From: Alteriqipengyuania abyssalis | GTDB lineage: Bacteria > Pseudomonadota > Alphaproteobacteria > Sphingomonadales > Sphingomonadaceae | DNA: 64,000 nt | Reading direction: 5' to 3' | Assembly (NCBI RefSeq): GCF_019857185.1 | Contig: NZ_JAHWXP010000001.1 | Coordinates: forward strand, 372,001-436,000 | Part shown: positions 34,606-43,129 of the stretch, piece after piece | How positions within the stretch are numbered: position 1 is the stretch's first letter | Layout of the letters: every line of letters begins with the position of its first letter | Position numbers and translations under genes: made by a program | The notes under the pieces: model-generated | The model's input: the letters and a program-made list of their open reading frames with translations, nothing else | The model's database searches: none | What the model was told of the DNA's origin: nothing

Positions 34606-35622
34606 TCAGATCAGAGCGTCGAGTGCCTGATCGGGCGGACGGTGGCCATCGGCCCACATGCGGATATTGGCGATCACCTTGTGGCCCGAATCCTCGCGCC
34701 CCTCGCGGGTGGCGCTGCCGATATGGGGCAGGGTCATCACGTTGGGATGGCGGATCAGTCGCGCGTCGACCCGGGGTTCGTCCGGGTACACGTCAAGCCC
34801 GGCGCCCGCGAGCCGCCCGGCTTCCAGCGCCTCGATCAGCGCTTCCTGGTCGACCAGATCGCCGCGCGCGGTGTTGATCAGGCAGGCACCGTCCTTCATC
34901 CGCCCGATCGCCTGCCGGTCGATCATGTGGTGGCTCTGCGGGTTGGAAGGGCAGTGCAGGGTGAGGATGTCGGCCTGCGCGAGCAGTTCGTCCAGGCTCT
35001 CGACATAGGTTGCGCCGAACATCCGCTCGACCGCTTCGGGCTGCCGCTTGCGGTTGTGATAGACGATGTCGAGCCCGAAGGCCTTGGCGCGGTGGGCGAC
35101 GGCCTGACCGATCCGGCCCATGCCGACGATGCCCAGCACCTTGCCCGCCAGCTTGCGACCCAGCATCGCGGTCGGTGCCCAGCCGCTCCACTCGCCGCTG
35201 CGGACCAGTGCAACGCCCTCGCGCATCCGGCGCGGCACGCCGATGATCAGCGCCATCGCAAGATCGGCGGTATCCTCGGTAAACACGCTCGGCGTGTTGG
35301 TGACGGTGATCTTGCGCTTGGCTGCGGCGGCCAGATCGAGATGATCCGTTCCTGCGCCGAAGCTGGCGATGAGCCGCATCCGGTCTCCGCCCGCCTCGAG
35401 CATTGCGGCATCGATCCGGTCGGTCACGGTGGGCACCAGCACGTCGCAATCGCGCATCGCCTCGATCAGCTGCTCGCGCGAAAGCGGCGTATCGCTCTCG
35501 TTGAAACGGCAGTCGAACAGCTGCGCCATGCGCTCCTGCACCGAAGGGACCAGTGCGCGGGTCACGATGACGCGGGGGGTGCCTTGAATGCGGCGGGCGG
35601 GATCTGCGGGTTTGCTGGCCAT
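34606..35622 (-). CDS. D-2-hydroxyacid dehydrogenase (glyoxylate/hydroxypyruvate reductase-like)
   Basis: 338 residues. The Rossmann motif is GMGRIG (167-172). The catalytic triad of the family is R253 (NTARGDLVD), E282 (DVYPDEP) and H300 (LPHIGSAT). The reductase probably uses NADH or NADPH with glyoxylate, hydroxypyruvate or a related 2-oxo acid. ATG 35622 is chosen; an upstream TTG at 35649 is less likely. It is flanked by spacers of about 120 bp, one of which (34486-34605) shows no clear signal other than the upstream region of the Amt gene. Confidence 0.9.
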   Translation of the reverse strand: MASKPADPARRIQGTPRVIVTRALVPSVQERMAQLFDCRFNESDTPLSREQLIEAMRDCDVLVPTVTDRIDAAMLEAGGDRMRLIASFGAGTDHLDLAAAAKRKITVTNTPSVFTEDTADLAMALIIGVPRRMREGVALVRSGEWSGWAPTAMLGRKLAGKVLGIVGMGRIGQAVAHRAKAFGLDIVYHNRKRQPEAVERMFGATYVESLDELLAQADILTLHCPSNPQSHHMIDRQAIGRMKDGACLINTARGDLVDQEALIEALEAGRLAGAGLDVYPDEPRVDARLIRHPNVMTLPHIGSATREGREDSGHKVIANIRMWADGHRPPDQALDALI

Positions 35623-35715
35623 CGCCGCCGTGCTTGGCGTGTGGCGCAAACACGGTCAAGCGGTGGCACCATCCAGCTTGCCAGGATCACGGCGCTTGCG
35701 GTATCTCGTTCCCCC

Positions 35716-36198
35716 ATGCCGAGACGCCCTTTCCTGCTCGCCACGGGGCTTGCCCTGACCATCGCCACGCTGACCGCGACGCCTGCCGGCGGGGCGAACC
35801 GCGACACGCCCTACTGGGCGACGATCGACGTGACCGAGGCGAATATGCGCGTCGGGCCGAGCGCGGAATACCGGATCGAGTGGGTCTACAAGCGCAAGGG
35901 CCTGCCGGTGAAGGTGGTGCGCGTGCGCGAGGGCTGGCGGCTGGTCGAGGACCCGGACGGCGACCAGGGCTGGATCGCGGCGCGGCTGCTCAGCCGTACG
36001 CGCGGCGCGATCGTTGTCGGCAAGGGCCTCGCCGAGATGCACGATTCGGATGCCGCCGGGTCCGCGATCAAGTGGAAGCTGGAGCCCGGCGTGGTTGGCC
36101 GGTTGGGCGACTGCGAGGAAAACTGGTGCGAATTCTCGGTCGGCGAACGCTCCGGCTTCGTCGAAGCGAATCGCCTGTGGGGCGCGGGCGAGCCCTAG
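35716..36198 (+). CDS. Secreted SH3-domain protein
   Basis: 160 residues with signal peptide RRPFLLATGLALTIATLTATPAGGA and two SH3b-like units. The first has EANMRVGPSAEYRIEWVYKRKG...RVREGWRLVED with DGDQGWIAARLL, the hallmark GWI strand. The second is degenerate and contains a Cys pair (DCEENWCEF) and SGFVEANRLWG. Such proteins act in the periplasm, often binding cell-wall material. It diverges from the hydroxyacid dehydrogenase and converges on the thiolase. Its function cannot be stated more precisely. Confidence 0.85.
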   Translation: MPRRPFLLATGLALTIATLTATPAGGANRDTPYWATIDVTEANMRVGPSAEYRIEWVYKRKGLPVKVVRVREGWRLVEDPDGDQGWIAARLLSRTRGAIVVGKGLAEMHDSDAAGSAIKWKLEPGVVGRLGDCEENWCEFSVGERSGFVEANRLWGAGEP

Positions 36199-36209
36199 GG
36201 CGCACCGGT

Positions 36210-36343
36210 CCCCTCATCCAACAAATCCCCTCATCCAAGCTGCGGTAGCGAGCAGTGCTCGCAACCTACGCTATCCTTCTCCCATGGGGAGAAGGATGCT
36301 GGAGCTTGTGAGCGAAGCGAACTAGCGAAGGCTGGATGAGGGG
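36210..36343. repeat. REP-like multi-hairpin repeat element
   Basis: The motif CCCCTCATCCA occurs twice in tandem (36210-36220 and 36227-36237) and its reverse complement TGGATGAGGGG closes the element (36333-36343). Inside are the perfect hairpin GCGAGCA-G-TGCTCGC (36248-36262) and TCCTTCTCCC/GGGAGAAGGA (36274-36283 and 36287-36296). The element fills the spacer between convergent genes (SH3 protein and thiolase). It is typical of scattered chromosomal repeat elements and may double as a terminator. Copy number elsewhere is unknown. Confidence 0.78.
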
Positions 36344-36351
36344 TAAGCCTC

Positions 36352-37548
36352 TCAAATCATCTCCACGGCAACCGCGGTGGCTTCGCCGCCGCCGATGCAC
36401 AGCGAGGCGATGCCGCGCTTCTTGCCCTGCTGCTTGAGCGCGTTGAGCAGCGTCACGATGATCCGCGTGCCGCTCGCGCCGATCGGGTGACCCAGCGCGG
36501 TGCCGCCGCCGTTGACGTTGATCTTGTCGTGCGGGATGCCGATGTCGCGCATCGCGAACATCGCGACGCAGGCGAAGGCTTCGTTGACTTCCCACAAATC
36601 GACGTCTTCCGCGCTCCAGCCGGTCTGTTCGAGCAGCTTCTCGATCGCACCGATGGGCGCGACGGTGAACTTGCTCGGCTCCTGAGCGTGGGCCGCGAGG
36701 CCGACGATCTTCGCAACCGGCGTCTGGCCGTTTTCCTTGGCGACGCTCTCGCGCGACAGGACAACGGCGGCCGCACCGTCGGAGATGCTCGACGAGGTGG
36801 CAGCGGTGATCGTGCCGTCCTTGGCGAAGGCGGGACGCAGCTGCGGGATCTTGTCGGGCTTGCCCTTGCTGGGTGCCTCGTCATGCTCGACCGTGGTTTC
36901 CCCCTTGCGAGTCACGATCGTCACGGGGACGACTTCGCCATCAAAGGCACCGCTCTCGATCGCGGCATTGGCGCGGCGCAGCGATTCGATGGAATAATCG
37001 TCCATTTCCTCGCGGGTCAGCTGGTATTCGTTGGCGGTTTCCTGCGCGAAGGTGCCCATCGCGCGGCCTTCCTCGTAGGCATCTTCCAGCCCGTCGAGGA
37101 ACATGTGGTCATAGGCGGTGTCATGGCCGAGCCGCGCACCGCTGCGATGCTTCTTGAGCAGGTAGGGCGCATTGGTCATGCTCTCCATGCCGCCCGCGAC
37201 CACGTAGTTCACGGTGCCGCTGGCGAGCGCTTCGGAGCCCATGATGACGGTCTGCATGCCGGAGCCGCAGACCTTGTTCACGGTCGTCGCCTGCACCGAT
37301 TTGGGCAGGCCCGCCTTGATCGACGCCTGGCGGGCAGGAGCCTGGCCGAGCCCGGCAGGAAGCACACAGCCCATGTAGGTCCGGTCGAACTTGTCCACCG
37401 GCACGCCCGAGCGGTCCACCGCCGCCTTCACCGCCGTCGCGCCGAGGTCGGTAGCAGTGGCATCGGCCAGTGCGCCCTGCATGCTGCCCATCGGAGTGCG
37501 CGCGTAGGAGAGGATGACGATCGGATCTGCTTCGGAAAACTGGGGCAT
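36352..37548 (-). CDS. Acetyl-CoA C-acyltransferase (thiolase)
   Basis: 398 residues. The acyl-accepting cysteine is C94 (NKVCGSGMQ), and the second catalytic pair is H354 (GTALGHPIGASGTR) and C384 (LCIGGGEATAVAVE). This is the full catalytic set of thiolase II enzymes. It condenses two acetyl-CoA or cleaves 3-ketoacyl-CoA, depending on pathway. ATG 37548 is chosen (MPQFSEADPIV). It is not next to other beta-oxidation or PHA genes, so the role is unspecified. Divergent from the aldehyde dehydrogenase. Confidence 0.93.
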   Translation of the reverse strand: MPQFSEADPIVILSYARTPMGSMQGALADATATDLGATAVKAAVDRSGVPVDKFDRTYMGCVLPAGLGQAPARQASIKAGLPKSVQATTVNKVCGSGMQTVIMGSEALASGTVNYVVAGGMESMTNAPYLLKKHRSGARLGHDTAYDHMFLDGLEDAYEEGRAMGTFAQETANEYQLTREEMDDYSIESLRRANAAIESGAFDGEVVPVTIVTRKGETTVEHDEAPSKGKPDKIPQLRPAFAKDGTITAATSSSISDGAAAVVLSRESVAKENGQTPVAKIVGLAAHAQEPSKFTVAPIGAIEKLLEQTGWSAEDVDLWEVNEAFACVAMFAMRDIGIPHDKINVNGGGTALGHPIGASGTRIIVTLLNALKQQGKKRGIASLCIGGGEATAVAVEMI

Positions 37549-37643
37549 TGGTAAGTACGTGCCTTTCTGTTGTCGCAACGCTTTGGCTCAATTCGCGTTC
37601 GATGTAATAGCACAGCCCAGAAACACAATCGGAGAGCCGAGAC

Positions 37644-39074
37644 ATGAGCGATACACCGCCCCAGACCCTTGAGCGCATTCTGGAATCCCAGCGCCGGGCC
37701 TTCACCGCGGCGCGGCCAGAGCCGCTCTCCATCCGGCGCGACCGGATCAAGCGGGCGATGTCGATTCTCTCGCAGCACGGCGAATCGCTGGCCGAGGCGA
37801 TGAATGCGGACTTCGGCAGCCGCAGCTTCGAAGGCTCGATGATGACCGACATCGTCAGCACGATCGGCTTCGGCAAATACTGCCTCAAGAACATGGACCA
37901 CTGGGCTGCGCCCGATAAGCGCTCGGTCCGCTTCCCGCTCGGCCTGATGGGCGCGAAGGCGGAGGTCCGCTACGAACCCAAGGGCGTGATCGGGATCATG
38001 AGCCCGTGGAACTTCCCCGTGAACCTGAGCTTCGGCCCGCTGATGCAGGTGCTCGCCGCGGGCAACCGCGCGATGATCAAGCCGAGCGAATTCACGCCCG
38101 CCACCAGCGACCGGATGCGCGAACTGGTCGCCGATGTTTTCGACGAGGATGAGGTAACCGTCATCACCGGCGGGCCGGACATGGCCCAGGCGTTCTCCTC
38201 GCTCCCCTTCGACCATCTGGTGTTCACCGGTTCGACCGCGACGGGCCGCAAGGTGATGGAAGCGGCGGCGAAGAACCTTGTCCCCGTCACGCTGGAGCTG
38301 GGGGGCAAGAGCCCGACGATCATCGGCAAGGGTGCCGACCTCACCCGCGCGGGCGAGCGGATCGCGCTGGGCAAGATGCTCAACGCCGGGCAAATCTGCC
38401 TCGCACCCGATTACCTGCTGGTGCCCGAGGATCAGGAGGAAGGCGTGGTCGCGGCGGTCCAGCTGGGCGTGCACCAGATGTATCCCACGCTGCTCGACAA
38501 CGAGGATTACACCGCGATCATCTCCGACAAGCATTTCGAACGGCTCAAGGGCATCGTCGAGGATGCCAAGGCCAAGGGGGCCGAGGCGATCGAGGTGAAC
38601 CCTGCGAACGAGAGCTTCTCCAGCGCCAACACCCGCAAGATGCCGCTGACGATCCTGCGCAATGTGACCGACGACATGAAGGCGATGCAGGAGGAGATCT
38701 TTGGCCCCGTCCTGCCGGTGAAGACCTACAAGGCGATCGACGAGGCGGTCGATTACATCAACGACCACGACCGTCCGCTGGGGCTCTATTACTTCGGCAG
38801 CAACGCGAAGGAGCAGGAGCACGTGCTCGACCGCACGATCTCGGGAGGAGTCACGGTCAACGACGTGATCTTCCACATTTCGGTCGAGGATATGCCGTTC
38901 GGCGGGGTCGGCCCGTCGGGCATCGGCAGCTATCACGGGCCCGAAGGCTTCCGCGAATTCAGCCACGCGCGCAGCACCTATCAGCAGCCCAAGATCGACA
39001 TCGCCAAGCTTGCGGGGCTCAAGCCACCCTATGGCGATGCGGCGAAGAAGGCGATCGCGCGCGAGATGAAATAG
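37644..39074 (+). CDS. Coniferyl-aldehyde-dehydrogenase-type aldehyde dehydrogenase
   Basis: 476 residues of the NAD(P)-dependent aldehyde dehydrogenase superfamily. The catalytic cysteine is C252 (NAGQICLAPDY), the general base glutamate E218 (TLELGGKSP) and the FTGSTATGR block binds NAD. The IMSPWNFPVNLSFGP and MPFGGVGPSGIGSYHG motifs put it in the coniferyl aldehyde dehydrogenase subgroup. Lignin-type substrates are not proven; aliphatic or aromatic aldehydes are possible. It ends before the nuo operon and is followed by a strong hairpin. Confidence 0.9.
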   Translation: MSDTPPQTLERILESQRRAFTAARPEPLSIRRDRIKRAMSILSQHGESLAEAMNADFGSRSFEGSMMTDIVSTIGFGKYCLKNMDHWAAPDKRSVRFPLGLMGAKAEVRYEPKGVIGIMSPWNFPVNLSFGPLMQVLAAGNRAMIKPSEFTPATSDRMRELVADVFDEDEVTVITGGPDMAQAFSSLPFDHLVFTGSTATGRKVMEAAAKNLVPVTLELGGKSPTIIGKGADLTRAGERIALGKMLNAGQICLAPDYLLVPEDQEEGVVAAVQLGVHQMYPTLLDNEDYTAIISDKHFERLKGIVEDAKAKGAEAIEVNPANESFSSANTRKMPLTILRNVTDDMKAMQEEIFGPVLPVKTYKAIDEAVDYINDHDRPLGLYYFGSNAKEQEHVLDRTISGGVTVNDVIFHISVEDMPFGGVGPSGIGSYHGPEGFREFSHARSTYQQPKIDIAKLAGLKPPYGDAAKKAIAREMK

Positions 39075-39080
39075 GCGACG

Positions 39081-39099
39081 GACGGGCGTGCAGCCCGTC
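39081..39099 (+). terminator. Perfect hairpin after the aldehyde dehydrogenase
   Basis: GACGGGC (39081-39087), a 5-nt loop and GCCCGTC (39093-39099), directly after the stop codon at 39074. Only a short TCTGTT follows, so it may terminate weakly. It separates the aldehyde dehydrogenase from the nuo operon. Confidence 0.55.
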
Positions 39100-39128
39100 T
39101 GTTGCGGAAAAACCAACGTGAGTTGCGT

Positions 39129-39150
39129 CGCGGGCTCCCTTGCGCCCGCG
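39129..39150 (+). promoter_or_regulatory. Second hairpin in the nuoA leader region
   Basis: CGCGGGC (39129-39135) pairs with GCCCGCG (39144-39150) around an 8-nt loop, 52 bp before the nuoA GTG. It lies in the 127-bp spacer that must contain the nuo promoter. It could be a leader structure controlling nuo, or an extra terminator. No -35/-10 consensus is convincing. Confidence 0.4.
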
Positions 39151-39201
39151 CGGCGTGCGGCCTAGAGGCGGCAGCGACAAGCGGACTGATGGAAACTGCG
39201 C

Positions 39202-39576
39202 GTGATCGATCTCGGACAATATCTGCCTATCCTCCTGTTTCTCGGGGTGGCCTTGGCCATTTCCTGCGTCTTCGTGTTCCTGCCGATGGGCGTCTCGCGC
39301 CTGACCGGCACGCACAACCCGACCGCCGAGAAGCTGAGCGAGTACGAATGCGGGTTCCCCGCCTTCGAGGAGCCGCGCAGCCAGTTCGACGTGCGCTTCT
39401 ACCTCGTCGCGATTTTGTTCATCATCTTCGATCTCGAGGCTGCGTTCCTGTTCCCCTGGGCGGTCAGCCTCGACTTCACCGGCTGGTCGGGCTGGACCAC
39501 GATGATGATCTTCATCGGCGAACTGGCCATCGGCCTGATCTATGCATGGAAAGTGGGCGCGCTGGAGTGGGAGTGA
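39202..39576 (+). CDS. nuoA: NADH-quinone oxidoreductase subunit A
   Basis: 124-residue membrane subunit with three predicted helices. The conserved loop YECGFPAFEEPRSQFDVRFYL and the following IFDLEAAFLFPW motif identify NuoA. It starts at GTG 39202. It is the first gene of a complete nuoA-N operon encoding the proton-pumping complex I of the inner membrane. The 33-nt gap to nuoB is larger than most junctions in the operon. Confidence 0.95.
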   Translation: MIDLGQYLPILLFLGVALAISCVFVFLPMGVSRLTGTHNPTAEKLSEYECGFPAFEEPRSQFDVRFYLVAILFIIFDLEAAFLFPWAVSLDFTGWSGWTTMMIFIGELAIGLIYAWKVGALEWE

Positions 39577-39609
39577 TCCTCCCCGGCGCCGCGCGCGATT
39601 GGAATTGAG

Positions 39610-40188
39610 ATGAGCGAGAACCAGACCATCACCCCGGCGGGCCACAACCCGCAGATGCAGCCCGCGGCGCAGCCCGGCGAGGTGCGTCAGCCGGATTCGG
39701 ACTATTTCAACGCGCTTCAGACCGAAGTGAACGACAAGGGCTTCCTCGTCACCTCGACCGAGGAACTGTTCCAGTGGGCGCGCACCGGCAGCCTGTGGTG
39801 GATGACCTTCGGCCTCGCGTGCTGCGCGGTCGAGATGATCCACGTCAACATGCCGCGCTATGACATGGAACGCTTCGGCGTCGCCCCGCGCGCTTCGCCG
39901 CGCCAGAGCGACGTGATGATCGTCGCGGGCACGCTGTGCAACAAGATGGCACCGGCGCTGCGCAAGGTTTACGACCAGATGTCGAACCCGAAATATGTCA
40001 TCTCCATGGGCAGCTGTGCCAATGGCGGCGGCTACTATCATTATTCCTACAGCGTCGTGCGCGGCTGTGACCGGATCGTGCCCGTGGACATCTACGTGCC
40101 CGGGTGCCCCCCGACCGCCGAGGCGCTGCTCTATGGTGTGATGCAGTTGCAGCGTAAGATTCGCCGCAGCGGGACGGTGGAGCGCTAA
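39610..40188 (+). CDS. nuoB: NADH-quinone oxidoreductase subunit B
   Basis: 192 residues. The N2 [4Fe-4S] cluster ligands are seen in [10 protein letters not shown] (tandem cysteines), [10 protein letters not shown] and [12 protein letters not shown]2 hands electrons to ubiquinone at the hinge between the peripheral and membrane arms. The N-terminal about 35 residues ([12 protein letters not shown]) are a nonconserved extension. nuoC follows 2 nt later. Confidence 0.96.
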   Translation: MSENQTITPAGHNPQMQPAAQPGEVRQPDSDYFNALQTEVNDKGFLVTSTEELFQWARTGSLWWMTFGLACCAVEMIHVNMPRYDMERFGVAPRASPRQSDVMIVAGTLCNKMAPALRKVYDQMSNPKYVISMGSCANGGGYYHYSYSVVRGCDRIVPVDIYVPGCPPTAEALLYGVMQLQRKIRRSGTVER

Positions 40189-40190
40189 GA

Positions 40191-41042
40191 ATGGCGACGG
40201 TTCTGCATTCCGCACCCCGCTTCACCCTGATCGACGGGCTGAAGGATACGCTGTCCGGCGCGCTCGGCGAGATGCTCGTCGAAGCGAAGGAAGAGCATGG
40301 CGAGCTGCTGCTGAGCGTGCAGCGCGACCGGCTGGAAGACGCGCTGCGCCTGCTGCGCGACGATCATGGCTACCAGCAGCTGGTGGAGATTGCCGGGGTC
40401 GACTATCCCGGCCGGCCAGAGCGGTTCGAAGTGGTCTACATGCTGCTCAGCCTCACGAAGAACAGCCGCATCATGGTCAAGGTGACCGCCAGCGAAACGA
40501 CTCCGGTGCCCACCGCGACGACGCTGTGGCCCAATGCCGGCTGGCTCGAGCGCGAGGTGTTCGACCTTTACGGCGTGGTGTTCGCGGGGAACATGGACCT
40601 GCGCCGCATCCTCACCGATTACGGCTTCGAAGGGCATCCCTTCCGCAAGGACTTCCCGCTGACCGGCTATGTCGAACTGCGCTATTCCGAAGAGGAACAG
40701 CGGGTGGTCTACGAACCGGTCGAGCTGGCGCAGGATCTTCGCCAGTTCGATTTCATGAGCCCGTGGGAAGGCGCTGATTACGTGCTGCCCGGCGACGAAA
40801 AGGCGCATACGCCGCCGGTCGACGAAGCGAAGACCACCGACAGCCCGAAGGACACGGGTGCGGGTGCGAAGACGGATGCAAAGGCCGACGAAAAGGTCAG
40901 CGCCGATGCACCGGCGGAAGAGAAAACCGGCGAGGACCGCACGCCTGCGCCCGAGCCGACCGAAGATCGCCCCGATCGCCCGGAACGCAAGGGCGATGCC
41001 AAGGATACCTCGGCGGCGACCGAGCCCAAGGACAAGGATTGA
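40191..41042 (+). CDS. nuoC: NADH-quinone oxidoreductase subunit C with acidic C-terminal tail
   Basis: 283 residues. The 30-kDa-subunit signature is [22 protein letters not shown] followed by [17 protein letters not shown], and the canonical domain ends near [18 protein letters not shown] (about residue 204). A further 80 residues are a low-complexity tail rich in Lys, Asp, Glu, Ala and Pro (for example [19 protein letters not shown], ending [12 protein letters not shown]). The core packs against NuoD in the peripheral arm; the tail is an unusual addition with no recognised domain. A lipoprotein gene, not nuoD, comes next. Confidence 0.95.
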   Translation: MATVLHSAPRFTLIDGLKDTLSGALGEMLVEAKEEHGELLLSVQRDRLEDALRLLRDDHGYQQLVEIAGVDYPGRPERFEVVYMLLSLTKNSRIMVKVTASETTPVPTATTLWPNAGWLEREVFDLYGVVFAGNMDLRRILTDYGFEGHPFRKDFPLTGYVELRYSEEEQRVVYEPVELAQDLRQFDFMSPWEGADYVLPGDEKAHTPPVDEAKTTDSPKDTGAGAKTDAKADEKVSADAPAEEKTGEDRTPAPEPTEDRPDRPERKGDAKDTSAATEPKDKD

Positions 41043-41104
41043 GCGAAGCGGGGCGGATCTCTCTGAGCGCCGCCCGCGTCGATGGAGCGATGGAGAACGC
41101 GACT

Positions 41105-41650
41105 ATGAAGCGAGTGCTGATGGTTTCTGCCGCCGTTCTGCTGGCGGCCTGTTCGCAGGGCGATGGCGACGCCGAGAGCGGTGACGACTTCGCCGCGCGC
41201 GTCGGGGCAGGGCAGGGCGAAGCGACTCCTGCGCCCACCGGCACCGTCGCGCCGCCCGAAAGCACCATGGCGCGCGGCTCCGCCGTGCCCGAGGGCGCGG
41301 ACCCGATGGGTCTCGAAAAGCTCGGCAATATCGCGCGCGTCGATCTCGGTCCGCGCGACGGCGGCTGCACCTTCTCGCTCAATGCGCAGGAACTGCTGCT
41401 CGCCGGGGCACCGGATGACGAGACGGTGAAGGGCAAGGGTGTGGTCCGGATCGGCGGCGAGCTGATCAACCTCACCGCCGAAAATGGCGGGCTGGGCGCG
41501 ATCTACGCGGGGCCGACGATGACCGCCGATGGCGTGACCGTGAAGGTCGTGCCCGCAGCGGGGAATGATGCGATGCGGACCGCGGACCTCTACGTCGCGG
41601 CCGATGGCAAACAGCGCAAGTTCGCTGGCGGGCAATGGGCCTGCGGATAG
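41105..41650 (+). CDS. Uncharacterised lipoprotein embedded between nuoC and nuoD
   Basis: 181 residues. Start [16 protein letters not shown] gives a lipobox ending in C16; a GGAG ribosome site precedes ATG 41105. After the signal there is an acidic, Ala/Pro-rich linker (about residues 18-65), then a small beta-rich domain with two cysteines (C88 in GGCTFSLN and C180 in QWACG) that could form a disulfide. I do not recognise the family. It lies in frame with the operon, 62 nt after nuoC and 10 nt before nuoD, so it is probably co-transcribed with complex I. It would sit in the periplasm attached to a membrane. A function linked to complex I assembly or the envelope is only a guess from position. 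Confidence 0.85.
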   Translation: MKRVLMVSAAVLLAACSQGDGDAESGDDFAARVGAGQGEATPAPTGTVAPPESTMARGSAVPEGADPMGLEKLGNIARVDLGPRDGGCTFSLNAQELLLAGAPDDETVKGKGVVRIGGELINLTAENGGLGAIYAGPTMTADGVTVKVVPAAGNDAMRTADLYVAADGKQRKFAGGQWACG

Positions 41651-41660
41651 GAATGGAATA

Positions 41661-42878
41661 ATGGCACACGGGCTGACGATCGAAGAATCGCCGACCACCG
41701 GCGACGAGCAGATCACCAACTACACGATCAATTTCGGGCCTCAGCACCCTGCGGCGCACGGCGTGCTGCGCATGGTGATGGAGCTCGACGGCGAAATCGT
41801 GGAGCGGGTCGATCCGCATGTCGGCCTGCTGCATCGCGGCACCGAGAAGCTGATCGAGCACAAGACCTACCTGCAGGCGCTGCCCTATTTCGACCGGCTC
41901 GATTACTGTTCGCCGCTGTGCATGGAGCACAGCTACGTCCTCGCGATTGAGAAGCTGCTCAATCTCGACGTGCCGATCCGTGCGCAGTATCTGCGGGTGC
42001 TGTTCGCCGAGCTGACGCGCATGTCGAACCACTTCCTCAACATCGGCGCGCACGTGATGGACGTCGGCGCGATGACGCCGAACCTGTGGATTTTCGAACT
42101 GCGCGAAGATTGCATGAACTTCTTCGAGCGGGCTTCGGGCGCGCGCATGCACTCCGCATGGTTCCGCCCCGGCGGCGTCCACCAGGACGTGCCCGAGAAG
42201 CTGTTGGTCGATATCGGGGAATGGCTCGACAACCGGGTGCCCGAACTGTTCGGCGACGCGATGAGCCTCGTCATGGACAACCGCATCTTCAAGCAGCGCA
42301 ACGTCGACATCGCCGTCGTCAGCCGCGAAGACGCGATCAAGTGGGGCTTCTCCGGGCCGATGCTGCGTGCGGCGGGCGTGCCGTGGGATCTGCGCAAGTC
42401 GCAGCCCTACGACGTCTATGACCGGATGGACTTCGAGGTGCCGGTGGGCACCAATTCGGACTGCTACGACCGTTTCATGGTCCGTGTGCAGGAAGTCTAC
42501 CAGAGCATGAAGATCATCAAGCAGTGCCTGGCGGAAATGCCGAGCGGCCCGATCGCTTCGGACGACCGCAAGGTCTCCCCGCCCAAGCGCGGCGAGATGA
42601 AGCAGTCGATGGAAGCGCTGATCCACCACTTCAAGCTCTACACCGAAGGCTTCCATGTGCCGGCGGGCGAAGTCTACGTCGCGACCGAGAGCCCCAAGGG
42701 CGAATTCGGCGTGTACCTGGTCAGCGACGGGTCGAACAAACCCTACCGCTGCAAGATCCGTCCGACCGCGTTCTCGCACCTGCAGGCGATGGACATGATG
42801 ACCAAGGGCCACATGCTGCCCGACGCAACCGCCATCCTCGGCGCGATCGACGTCGTGTTCGGGGAGTGCGACCGGTGA
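41661..42878 (+). CDS. nuoD: NADH-quinone oxidoreductase subunit D
   Basis: 405 residues starting [17 protein letters not shown] with an AGGA ribosome site 9 nt upstream. The 49-kDa subunit signature [15 protein letters not shown] is followed by [15 protein letters not shown] and later RPSEFPGT-like regions corresponding to the quinone-binding cavity; the C-terminus reads [10 protein letters not shown]. It forms the quinone site with NuoB. The next small exported protein starts in its stop codon (GTGA). Confidence 0.96.
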   Translation: MAHGLTIEESPTTGDEQITNYTINFGPQHPAAHGVLRMVMELDGEIVERVDPHVGLLHRGTEKLIEHKTYLQALPYFDRLDYCSPLCMEHSYVLAIEKLLNLDVPIRAQYLRVLFAELTRMSNHFLNIGAHVMDVGAMTPNLWIFELREDCMNFFERASGARMHSAWFRPGGVHQDVPEKLLVDIGEWLDNRVPELFGDAMSLVMDNRIFKQRNVDIAVVSREDAIKWGFSGPMLRAAGVPWDLRKSQPYDVYDRMDFEVPVGTNSDCYDRFMVRVQEVYQSMKIIKQCLAEMPSGPIASDDRKVSPPKRGEMKQSMEALIHHFKLYTEGFHVPAGEVYVATESPKGEFGVYLVSDGSNKPYRCKIRPTAFSHLQAMDMMTKGHMLPDATAILGAIDVVFGECDR

Positions 42879-43129
42879 AGCCTTTGGCGGCCTCTGCTGC
42901 TATCCTGCTGACGGCCCTGAGCGCGACCCCGGCGCTGGCCGACGGGTTCGAGTTCGAGCTCGTTCCCGCAGATGCCACTCTGTATCTGGTCGAGAAGCGC
43001 TCGGGCTGCGTATGGCGCAAGGGTGCGAACGGCGACTGGCTGTTCGAAGGGCCTAATGCGGCAACCCGCCGTGCCCAGTGTGACATGATAATCGAGAAGG
43101 CGCCGCGAGTGGCGAACGAAAATGGCTAA
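42875..43129 (+). CDS. Small exported protein between nuoD and nuoE
   Basis: 84 residues beginning at GTG 42875, which overlaps the nuoD stop (GTGA). A clear signal peptide ([21 protein letters not shown], cleavage before DGF) leaves a mature part of about 61 residues with two cysteines, C45 (RSGCVW) and C69 (RAQCDM), likely a disulfide. It overlaps the nuoE start by 8 nt. No known family is recognised. Translational coupling to nuoD and nuoE and the absence of any own promoter point to co-expression with complex I. Confidence 0.8.
   Translation: MKPLAASAAILLTALSATPALADGFEFELVPADATLYLVEKRSGCVWRKGANGDWLFEGPNAATRRAQCDMIIEKAPRVANENG

Noticed and set aside
33076-36198. A 1040-codon open frame on the + strand across the Amt and dehydrogenase genes
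   Set aside because: It is the shadow of the minus-strand amt and dehydrogenase genes; its sequence is Arg/His/Gly-rich and unlike a protein. Only its last part from 35716, with signal peptide and SH3 motifs, is real.
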